Origin: Micractinium sp. NFX-FRZ
Taxonomy: Eukaryota; Chlorophyta; Trebouxiophyceae; Chlorellales; Chlorellaceae
Assembly: GCA_029339195.1 (NCBI GenBank)
Contig: JAPTJF010000090.1
Span: 62,001 to 126,000, forward strand
Direction: 5' to 3'
DNA length: 64,000 nt
Shown: one piece after another, positions 55,511-64,000 of the stretch
Numbering within the stretch: the first letter of the stretch is position 1
How the letters are laid out: each line of letters starts with the position of its first letter
Notes under the pieces: model-generated
Databases searched by the model: none
Told to the model about the DNA's origin: nothing
The model's input: only the letters and a program-made list of their open reading frames with translations
Program-made: the position numbers and the translations under genes

Positions 55511-58500
55511 TTAGTGGTCACGGTCCAGGGTCTTGGAGTCGCCAGCCAGGCCCATGATGGACAGCCCATTGTCGACATACATCACCTGGCCGGTCACTGC
55601 ACCAAAGGGGAAAACAGTGCGTGAACACAAGGTTAACATCCATACAGCAAGCAATATTGTGTGTGCCTCGAGGTGAACGGAGAGACCAGTGTCAGCGTGC
55701 GTCGCCTGGCCAATCGGTGCCGTGGCGCGGCAGGAGGGAGAGCGCTGCACGGAAGGCCCTTCCCCCCCCGGAAGGCGGCGGGGCGGCGCTGCTGGGCATG
55801 CTGTGCTGCAAGGGCACCAGGGCCGGCGTAGGACCCGAACATGTGCCCCAAAACCCTCGCCTGTTCCACCAAGCAGAGGCTGGGGAAGTAGGGGCCAAAG
55901 GCTTCGGGTGGCCATGGCTGCCCACCACCGCCGCTGTGCTGGCCACCGCAGCCCGCCCTGTTTGTGCCGCGCGTGTGCTCTCCCGCCCTCTCACCGGCGG
56001 AGGCCAGGGGGGACAAGAGGAAGGTGGCCACGGCGCCAATCTCGGTGGCGGCCAGCTCCTTCTGGATGGGGGCGTTCTCATAAGAGTAGCTGCAAGAAAA
56101 AAAGAAATGGGGCAGAGGGCGCCAGGTCAGCACGACGTGGCGGCCTGCTCCTTCTGCGCGCAGGGGGTGCTCCAATGAAGCCAATGGTTTTGGCACCGCC
56201 CCACACCTGCCTACTGCTGCACCCTCTAAAGACGCTCTCCACGACCCTCTCCACGACCCTCACACCCTACCGCTGCAGCCCCTCACCGGATCATGTCGCC
56301 AATGAAGCCAATAGCCTCGGGGGGCAACCCTGCACACCACCAGAGCAACGCCTCCCTGCTGCTACACCCGCTCAGCTCAAGCGGAGGAGGCCCCTCACCG
56401 AATCATGTCGTCAATGAAGCCAATGGCCTTGGCGGCACGGGAGCCCAGGGGGCCGGCGGAGATGGCGTTCACGCGAAGCTTGTACTTGCGGCCGGCCTCG
56501 TAGGCCTGTGAGGGGGGGGGGCGGTGGGCAAAGAGTTGCGAGGCGTGAAGATGCCGAGGGGAAGGGGCTGGGGTGCCGTGCCTTCCACATGGCGAGCAGC
56601 AGGCGTGGGCAGCGGCTGAGGGAGGCGCGACGCTGCGTGCCCGCCCTCGCCTCCTGCCGCCAGCCCGCATGCCTTGCCTCGAGCGCCTCGAGCTTGCAGC
56701 TGACGGGGCATCCCCACTGTCCCTGCCTCATCCGCACACTTCATCCATTCTGCCTAAACTGCACCCAGGTGCATATTCCACCTCATGCAAGCGGCCTCCC
56801 GCTTCTCCACTGTTACTTGCTCTGCTGTTTCGCATCCCGCCCTCCTCCTCCCCCGTGCCTCCTCACCAGCACACGGGTGTCGCTCTCCAGGGCGGCCTTG
56901 GCGGAGGACATCCCACCGCCGTAGCCTGCACAGAAAGCAGGAGGGAGGCAGGGCAGGTCAAGAGGTGAGGGATTGGACGAGGAAGGGCACCAAGGGTCCA
57001 CACCGTGCTTTGGCCCGCCATAGCCTGCGCGCAAAGAGCGCATTCGTGACCTGTGCCCCACCCCCATGCAGCACGCGCCGACTGCCCGCCCCAACCCATG
57101 CTGCAACAATCACCGCTCCCATGAAGCACCGACTGCCCGCCCCACCCGTGCATTGCATCAAACCCTTACCGGGGATGACGCGGTCGGCGGCCACGTAGGT
57201 CAGGGCAATGGCAGCGCCGCCGGGGTTCATGTGGGGGCCAAAGCGCTGCAGGGAGGGAAAGGGAGGTGTGAGGGCAGGAGAGGAAGGTGAGGAGGGCAAG
57301 ACAAGCGCGCAGGGCAGGCTTCTGGAAGGGGGCACATGGCTGCAGGGAGGGGGTTAGGGAGACGGCAGGGCGGGTGCACCCCACGCACGCCTTGCAAGCA
57401 CGCTGCACCCCACGCACGCCTTGCAAGCGCGCTGCGCGCCAGCAGCAGGCAGGTTGCATGGGTACGGGAGAGGAGGAGGGGTCGGACGTGGCTGCCAGGC
57501 GCCGAAACACCCACCCATCTAACCCGCCCCAAAACACGTCAACACCTGGCACCCCCCACTTATACACACCGACCGACCTGCAGGAGGGAGACGTGGGAGT
57601 AGGAGGAGGCCGACATGGCTGCCAGGTAGCCGCGGCGGGAGGTCTCCAGCAGCGGCTTCTGCACCTCGGGGCCGTTGGCCAGGGAGTGCACCAGGATGTC
57701 AAACTTGCCCCAGTCCTTGGCCACCTGCACGAGTGAAGGAATTGAACAGATACAGCAGTTAGGATGGCGTCACAAAGGGGGAAGCGCAGGAAGTGAGCCA
57801 CAATGTGCATCTTGCCCCAATCCTTTGACCGCATGCAGAGGATTACATCTCCAGAAGGGCGGGCGGGTAGGCAAGGGGGGGCAAGGCTAGGGAGCGGGCA
57901 GAGTGTGCAGCCGGCAGCCGGCAGCAGCAAGCCACGGGCACCACCAGCCAGCCACGTGCCGCGCAGCTGTCACCCTCCCCCCGCGACAGCCATGCCGAGC
58001 CGTCTTTTTGTAAGGGCCGCCAGGGAGGAGACGCGCCCACACACCTTGGCGGCGCACTCGCTGACGGTCCAGCCCTCGTTGCCGGCGTAGCGCTTGTTCT
58101 CCATAATCTGCGGGGGCAGAGAATTGGAGGCAAGTGGTGATGCAAGGGGCACAGTGATTCCAGGGGTCAAAGACGGCACCCAGGGTGCAGTTGTGGGCCC
58201 TCAGCCCTTGCAGCAACCTCCTAGCGGTACCAATGCATACCAACACATCAAAACGAGCGCAGCCGTCCACCCCACTCAAACCCAAAACAAAGAACAGGGC
58301 ATGCATTGACGTTCATGTCTTGGAGTATGGTCCTCAGGGGCGTCAAAGACGGCATCCGTGCAGATGTGGGCGCGGCCCTCCCAGAAGTGCCAATGAAAAA
58401 GGCACACCCGTCCCACCCCTTCAATCCAAAGCAAGGCAAGGGCGCTCACGTCCTTGGGCACATCCTCGGGGGTGTCAAAGACGGCGTCCATGGGGTAGAT

Positions 58501-59885
58501 GTGGGCAAACTCCATGAGCTGCCCGTTGGACAGGCGGCGCGACTCGTCAAACTTGCCGCGGCGGAGGGAGGTCTCTGGGGAAGGGGGGAAGGGAGGGCAG
58601 GCGGTGGAGCGGTGAGCGGGGCCGCCTGGCGAGTGGGGTGGCGGGGGGCGTGCGGGCACATTCGCGGCGGTACTGGCCGGTGGCGGCACAGCGTGCCTGC
58701 CTTGGCTCAGGACGCTTGGCACAGCTGGCCGTGTGCTCGCTGTTGCTGCCCCACCCGATGCAGCTCACAAGCGCACACACGCACAGGAAGGCCAGCCGCT
58801 TGCGCCAGCCCCTCTGCTCCTGCCCACGCTCCCATGCGGCTTGGGTCAGTCGCTCCCCGCCCCCACCAATTTTTGATTTATTTTATTATTTGCCGGCTCA
58901 CCAAAGATGTTGAGGGCGGGCACCCACACCCCCAGGCTGATCTCTGCTCCCGCCTCGGCCAGGCTCTTGGAGATGGCCCAGGCAAAGCCCTGCGGGGCCA
59001 GGTCGGGCAGGCCAGGCAGGCAGGGGGCAGCGTGTCAGCACTTTGAAAAAGAGATGGGCGGGGCTGAGGAGGGAGGGGGAGCAAGGCGAGAAACGACATG
59101 TGAATTTCAGGCGCTAGATTGAGCTGCACGAAATGCAACTGGCTTGTGGCGTCGAGGCAACTACCGTCAGCACCCGAAACATGGGCGGAGGCAAGGACAG
59201 TGGGAACAGTGGTGCAAGGGCAGCCGTGCCAGCGTCATGTGCTGCCTGCCGACCATGAGCCCTGAACAGGGTGGATGCTTGCCCCCAGGCTGTGTAACGC
59301 ATGGGCAGTGGTTCATGGGTGCTGGCCTGGTAGCAAAGCTACGGGTTGGCACAAACACGAAACTGCCAGAAACAGGCAGCGGGCAGGTTGACAAGAGCTA
59401 CCTGCACCAGCCGCTCCGGCGGCCTTGGACGCGCCAGAGTGCAGGCACCCTAGCTGGCACGCACTCCAACGGCACCGACAGGGCAGCAGCTGCACAGGCT
59501 GGGTGCAGGCAGCATGCGTACCTGGTCATCGGCCACGCCGGCGACAAACGCCTTCTTGCCTGCAGCGGCGGACGGCAGCGGCCAAGTCTCAGGTGAGCGG
59601 CTGGGCGATCGCAGCGCCGCGCCTGCATTCCTGCAACCATGCGCGACTCCACCAGCACTCACCACGCAGGTCAATTGACAGCCCAGTCCCGTTGGCAGCC
59701 GCCTGCACCGTCACGGCGCGGCGGGCCGCCCGGGCGCCCATGGCGCGCTGGGGAGCGAACACAGAGGTGCGCCCGGTGTGCATGGGGGCGATGGCAGCCT
59801 TGGCGGGGGCCGCAGGGCGCACCGAGGTGCGCAGGGTGGCGCCCACCACCGTTTGCGCGCTCTTGCACACTGCCTGGGAAGCCAT
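55511..59885 (-). CDS. MOD1: plastid enoyl-[acyl-carrier-protein] reductase (NADH)
   Basis: Eleven exons join in phase: 59885-59663, 59559-59522, 58989-58902, 58574-58450, 58107-58045, 57724-57578, 57245-57170, 56925-56867, 56505-56399, 56089-55995 and 55596-55511 (368 aa). The first ~65 residues are a Ser/Ala/Arg-rich chloroplast transit peptide ([20 protein letters not shown]). The mature enzyme follows plant [23 protein letters not shown] at the NADH site, [38 protein letters not shown], the active-site [20 protein letters not shown] with Tyr and Lys, and [19 protein letters not shown]. It catalyses the last step of each elongation cycle of type II fatty-acid synthesis in the plastid. It is about the usual length. 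Head to head with the TMEM120 gene. Confidence 0.95.
55565..55725 (-). repeat. copy of enoyl reductase last-exon start in intron 10
   Basis: The [16 protein letters not shown] start of the last exon is echoed ~119 bp upstream in the transcript at 55686-55725 ([10 protein letters not shown]). Confidence 0.75.
56165..56430 (-). repeat. three copies of enoyl reductase exon 9 end and donor
   Basis: The [15 protein letters not shown] end at 56401-56430 recurs at 56289-56318 (only a few changes) and at 56169-56190 (partial), at 110-120 bp spacing. Confidence 0.85.
57370..57430. repeat. 25-bp exact direct repeat in intron
   Basis: A 25-base unit at 57375-57399 repeated at 57404-57428, in intron 6 of the enoyl reductase gene. 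Confidence 0.8.
57690..57842 (-). repeat. copy of enoyl reductase exon 6 start in intron 5
   Basis: Acceptor plus [16 protein letters not shown] sequence at 57694-57732 is echoed ~107 bp away at 57800-57840. Confidence 0.8.
58160..58490 (-). repeat. three copies of enoyl reductase exon 4 end and donor
   Basis: The [19 protein letters not shown] end at 58460-58490 is echoed at about 58325-58360 and 58155-58185. The intron sequence between copies (AAAxCAAAGxxxAGGGCATG-like) is repeated too. Confidence 0.85.
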
Positions 59886-60125
59886 GTTGCTGCCGATTGG
59901 GGAATGCGCTAGCGACAGAGGGCGATGGCGGCCTGGGGGTCGGGTCTTCCTTCCAGCTGATGCATGACCAAGAATGGGGCGGCCACCGATGTTGGCGTGT
60001 CGTGCTCTTCCCGTTCCTAGCATCGATCACAGTAATTCCGGCTGCTGCCAGAAAGCTTCAGCCCGGCAGCACCGCGATCCATCCCGGACCGCCTCTCCGA
60101 CGCTTTGGGACGCCACGCAACGGCC
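59886..60125. promoter_or_regulatory. short shared upstream region of divergent enoyl reductase and TMEM120 genes
   Basis: 240 bases between the two start codons; a compact bidirectional promoter is likely. No TATA box recognised. Confidence 0.45.
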
Positions 60126-63100
60126 ATGCCAGTCCAGGTAAGCGATCCGAGGGGTGGGGGACGCGCAGGAGGGGCACAGGGCGAGGGGCTCAACCTTGAG
60201 GGCTGCACTCCGCCCCTGTGCAGGTCGGCGACGCGACACAAGAGGCGGAACGCCTGCTAAACCAGGCGTAAGTGTCGGGCAGCCGGGTCCGAGGCGGGGC
60301 GGGTGCCCTTGAAGTTGTTCTCCTGCGGCACCGAGAGCCCTAGTGCCGCTGCCTCGCTCCCTCCGCCGCCGCCGCCGCTGCGCTGGTGCCGCCTCAGCAG
60401 GCTTGGTGGGCCCAGGAATGTGACCCATCCGCACATACGGCTGGTCCCAGGGGCGCTGCATGGCGCGGGGTGCTGACTCTGATGCCACCAGCAGGCGCTC
60501 GGGAATGGCAGCGGTTCATTTGCAGCAGTGCTCCGAGATGCACGTGTGATGCGTGCTGCCTGGCATTACGGCTCGGGTTTCGCAGCTGCCCCACAGAGGT
60601 CCGGTTCCCGCACCATGGCAGCAGAGCCTGCCTGTGAGAGCAGCAGCCAAGCACCCAGCAAAGGCGGGGGTCGTGGTCCCCCATGGGTCAATACCCTTGG
60701 GTCCCGGTCTTCCCGCTTCCCCCCTTCCCAGCTGCCCGCTCCCAGGCGCTGCTTTGCAACCTGCACCCCTCACTCAAGCACATGCCTCCTCCTCCTCCCC
60801 GCTGCCCTCCTTCCTGCAGGCGCAACCTCAGCCAGCGCGTGGCGGGCTACAGCAAGAAGCTGACCAGCGAGGGGGATGCGCTGGCGGATGAGGTGTGGAG
60901 GCGGGCGGGCGTATTTTGTGGTTGGGTGGGCGGGTGGGCAGGTGGGCCGGCATCTGGCGGGCCTGGGGGAGGGGGCAGGTGGGTAGGAGTGTGGGGGCCG
61001 AAGAAGAGGGAGGAGGGGTGTGAGCTCAAGCCAATCAGCGAGGAGGACTCTCTCGCAGATGAGGTGTGTTGGGCCCACCCTCGCGCGCCACCGCTGTCTG
61101 CTGCCAGGCAGCTGTCGCTGCCAGGCAGCTGTCCACGTTGGCGCACATCATTCAAACACGTGCTTGATGAGCCGGTCCCAACCACGTCTGGGAGGCCGGG
61201 ATTGGTGGCAGGTTACTATACTCTGTCAACCTGCCTCTCTTGGCCCTGCTTCCCAGGTGTCCATGCTGCCTGCCTCGCAGCATTGACCGCCTGCAGGGTG
61301 ATGCATCCAAGAACCTCTGTGCACCCACCTGCCATCTTTGCCCCTGCTTCCCAGGTGCCCATGCTGTTGCCATCTTTGCCATCTTTGCCCCTGCTGTGCA
61401 GGTGTCCATGCTCTCGCGCAGCATCGACCGCCTGCTGGATGATGCCTCCAAGAACCTGGCACAGGATGACGACTGGGTGGACGTGATTCAGGCGCTGGAG
61501 AGCGCGCGCGGCGTGGTCAAGGGCTCCGGCCCCGGAGGCGACCTGTGAGCGGGCGGGTGGGGGGCAACGTGTGCGGGTGCGCACAGCGCAGCGCAGCGCA
61601 GGCAGGGACGTGCCAGGCTGGCGTTTGAGCACAGACCTGTGAGGCGGCAGTGGGCAGCATGGTGTTGTGCTGTGTGCGCAGATGCAGCGCAGTGCAGCTG
61701 AGCGCAGCGCAGGCAGGGGCGTGCCAGGCTGGCGCTGCGCCGCCCATTGGCCACTCCTCACCCTGCCGTGCGCTCCCGCCCCGCCCTGCAGCCGCAAGTT
61801 CAGTCATGCCCGCTTGCCTGCCATCCTCCAGCTGATGTTGGGACCCTGCTGCAACGTGGTGTCGGCTCGCAAGGTTTGTGGAAGCCGCTGGGTGGGCAGC
61901 ATTACTCGGTGGTAAGGGTGACCATGGTAAGGGTGGCCGGGAAGGGAAGCAACAGTGGGGGCCGCCTGCCGTGGTGGCTGCGCTCAAGGTTTGTGGGGTC
62001 AGGGGGCGGGAAGGCGGCTGGGGAGGAAGGCAGGGCGCGTGGCGTGGCAGCTGGGCGGAGGGCATGGGTGGCTGTCGCGCATCCACAAGACGACTGGGCT
62101 CTTTGACGCGACTGCGCGCCCTGCCTATCCCCTGCCCCGTCCCGGCAGCACCCCTCCTGGCGCGCCCTCCTGCCACCCTCCCCTTCTCTCCTCTGCACCT
62201 TACCCTCTCCCCCCTGCTTTCTGCCCTCCTCAGGACCAGAGCATCAAGTTGAAGGAGGAGTATGTGCGGTTCAGGAACAGATCCGGTGGGTGGGTGGGTG
62301 GTGTGATGCTCAGCCTGTTCGGTGGGTTGGGTGGGTGCGTCAACCTAGGGGTGGGGACAAGCTTGTCCGAGGAGGGTGGATGGCGCGATGACATGTCACG
62401 GCTGCCGTTCCAGTGGCCGAGCTCTGGCGGCAAACAACTGTTCCGCCCACACCCTGGCTGTGTTTCCATCCACACTCCTCATGCTGGGTGCATGTGTGTG
62501 TGAACCAAGGCACACCCTCTCCGCCCTGCGCCCACCCATCTCTGCCCCCTGCCCCCTCCTCTGCCTGCAGCCTTCATCATGGCCGCATTTGCGGGGGCGC
62601 TGCTGGTGGGACTCATCCGTGCCAAGGCTGTGGCAGAGGCGCACGAGCAGTTCACGCTCACCCCACTGCTCATAGGTAGGCTAGGCGCTGGGACCACTGC
62701 CTTCCTTGTGGAGGGTGGGCGGTGGCAGAGGCGTGTGGGGGGTGTGGAACCCGGTTGCTCACGCCAGCATGTGTGTGTGTGTTTGGGGCGAGTGGTCAGG
62801 GGTGGGCAGGGTACTGAGGCGCTGGGTAGCTGCCTCAGCATGCCCTCGCCTGCTTACCACCCATCCCCCTGCCCCATCCCTCCTGCAGGCAGCAGCCCAG
62901 CGCTTCCTCTCCTGGCTGCTGCCCCCACTTGTGCTCAATCTCACCCTTTCTGCCTCACCCCTCCAACCAATCTCCGCCCCGCCTGCAGTCGGCTGCCAGA
63001 TGTTCCTCTGCTGGATGCTCTACTTCTACACCGCCAGCGCCATGCGGGAGAGCGTGCTCAAGGTCAACGGCAGCCACATCCGGCCCTGGTGAGCTGCCGC

Positions 63101-64000
63101 TGCATAGCGGGGGCAGCATGTGCGTGCGGCCGCCCGCCGGCAACAGGGGTACGTCCCCGCCCTCTCCACCCTACGTCAACACACCTGGCAGGTGGATGCA
63201 CTGCCCATACTGGCGGCGCAATGCCATGTTATGGCGCATGCTTTCGCTTCCCAAGCCCTCTCAACTTATCATGTGTCCTTGTTGCCCCTGCCTCAGGTAG
63301 TTCCATCGCCACACTACTGGTCGATCGGCACCTCCTCGCTCCCCTGCCCCCCCCACCCCTCACCACCCTTCTTCCTTGCGCCCCCCTCACGCCTGCACGC
63401 AGGTGGATCCACCACCACTACTGGTCCATCGGCACCTCCATGCTCATGCTGAGCCTGCCCGTGGACTCACCCTCGGTGGTGCGCTCCGTGCAGACCTTCC
63501 TGACCTGGGCGGTGCTGCAGGGGGCAGTGATTGTCATGCAGAACAGGTGGGGGGAGTGGAGGGGCAGGGGAGGGGAGGGCTTGATTAGGCACAACGGGCG
63601 CGCGGGCTGTGCCGTGCTGCAGGGGGCGGTGAGCGTCGTGTGCAGGAGACGGGTGGGAGTGGTGTGGTGGGGCGGGGCGCAAGGGGCAGTGGGATGTGCC
63701 TGCGACTGCTTGTGGTGGGCGATGTGCCCATGGCTGTGCAGGAGACTCCCCTGGCAAGTGGCAAGCTCCCTTACCAACGCCTTTGCAGGTACCAGCAGTG
63801 CTGCATGTACATGGGTATTGGCCTGGCCACAGTCCAGCTTGTAAGAAATGCACACCTGCTCGTCTTGACCTGTGTTTGCAGGTACCAGCAGCGCCGCATG
63901 TACACGCGTATTGCCCTGGGCAAGAGCAGCGCGATGGATGTTGTGGGCGGCGAGAGCAGCGGGTCGGCGGGGCAGCTGGCGCTGCTGTACCCGCTGCTCT
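60126..64000 (+). CDS. TMEM120: TMEM120/TMPIT-family membrane protein (runs off right edge)
   Basis: Ten exons join in phase: 60126-60137, 60224-60267, 60820-60892, 61402-61544, 61792-61873, 62234-62285, 62571-62675, 62989-63088, 63403-63546 and 63882 to the window end (~291 aa so far). The N-terminus is a coiled coil (EAERLLNQARNLSQRVAGYS, SRSIDRLLDDASKNLAQDDD). It is followed by the family's central and membrane part: KLKEEYVRFRNRSAFIMAAF, MLYFYTASAMRESVLKVNGS, HIRPWWIHHHYWSIGTS and RYQQRRMYTRIALG. The RESxLxxNGSxIxxWW-HHY signature is diagnostic. Animal TMEM120A/B are inner-nuclear-envelope/ER six-helix proteins that bind coenzyme A and affect adipogenesis; the algal role is unknown, but a lipid-linked ER/nuclear envelope function is reasonable. 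Exons 1 and 2 are tiny and rest mainly on phase and splice sites. Confidence 0.9.
61250..61465 (+). repeat. copy of TMEM120 exon 4 start and acceptor in intron 3
   Basis: Exon 4 starts at 61402 (VSMLSRSIDRLLDDASKNL). A copy at 61256-61324 has the same acceptor context and reads SIDRLQGDASKNL after a small deletion. A third, shorter echo lies near 61350. Confidence 0.85.
63294..63443 (+). repeat. copy of TMEM120 exon 9 start and acceptor in intron 8
   Basis: Exon 9 begins at 63403 (WIHHHYWSIGTS). A copy with its own CAG lies at 63294-63337, 106 bp upstream, about 85-90% identical. Using the copy would create an immediate in-frame TAG. Confidence 0.9.
63515..63650 (+). repeat. copy of TMEM120 exon 9 end and donor in intron 9
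   Basis: VLQGAVIVMQNR with its donor (to 63546) is echoed at about 63610-63655 as VLQGAVSVVCRR. Confidence 0.85.
63782..63930 (+). repeat. duplicated TMEM120 exon 10 start with intact acceptor and donor
   Basis: The copy at 63788-63839 (YQQCCMYMGIGLATVQL) has a TTTGCAG acceptor and a GTAAGA donor; the continuing exon starts at 63882 (YQQRRMYTRIALG). The copy is 52 bases, so including it ahead of exon 10 would shift the frame. Confidence 0.85.

Noticed and set aside
63788..63839. Treating the TMEM120 echo as one of two mutually exclusive exons
   Set aside because: Its end phase does not fit the following exon, unlike true mutually exclusive exons; kept only as a possible poison exon.
1..64000. 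Search for tRNA, rRNA, transposons with terminal repeats, and virus-derived genes
   Set aside because: None seen by eye; no reverse transcriptase, integrase, transposase or capsid-like frame was recognised. A covariance-model tRNA scan would be needed to exclude small RNAs.

Overview
This window looks like nuclear DNA from a GC-rich green microalga. I infer a trebouxiophyte, perhaps Chlorellaceae, with low confidence at that rank. The base composition is high GC. Genes are broken by about 120 short spliceosomal introns, most GT-AG with acceptors of the form (T/C)GCAG. A plastid enoyl-ACP reductase of the plant type, a plant-type DEX1 homologue and SPPPP hydroxyproline-rich proteins all point to Viridiplantae. 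I assembled every gene model by hand: each exon was placed by reading frame, splice sites and protein-family similarity, and phases were checked exon by exon. The internal exons join in phase throughout.

Layout. 1-1468 (-): N-terminal part of a PDR/ABCG full-size ABC transporter. 2173-3179 (-): a small membrane-anchored J-domain protein. 4708-8735 (+): WRAP53/TCAB1-type WD40 protein. 9055-13504 (+) and 14338-19535 (-): two paralogous type II membrane proteins with a proline-rich stalk, lying tail to tail. 20494-27219 (-): an 873-aa double-DOMON cytochrome b561. 27794-37887 (-): a 1055-aa DEX1 homologue in 21 exons. 38075-41985 (+): a Gfo/Idh/MocA oxidoreductase. 42209-43039 (-): the end of a MYND-finger gene. 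43583-44936 (-): a membrane-anchored KAEEE coiled-coil protein. 45423-46669 (+): a YdhR monooxygenase-like protein that is strikingly bacterial in sequence yet carries introns. 48119-54498 (-): an ALDH2-type aldehyde dehydrogenase in 19 exons. 55511-59885 (-): plastid enoyl-ACP reductase. 60126-64000 (+): a TMEM120/TMPIT membrane protein that runs off the right edge.

Common themes. Four genes encode secretory or cell-surface proteins (the two stalk proteins, the DOMON-b561 protein and DEX1), and all four contain R-R-L processing-like motifs. Three gene pairs are head to head with short shared upstream regions (37888-38074, 44937-45422, 59886-60125). The genes do not form one pathway.

The most unusual property is in the introns. 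In most genes, introns contain one to three decayed tandem copies ('echoes') of the neighbouring exon edge together with its splice site, usually spaced roughly 85-150 bp. I list many cases. They suggest that introns here grow, or are born, by repeated small tandem duplication across exon-intron junctions.
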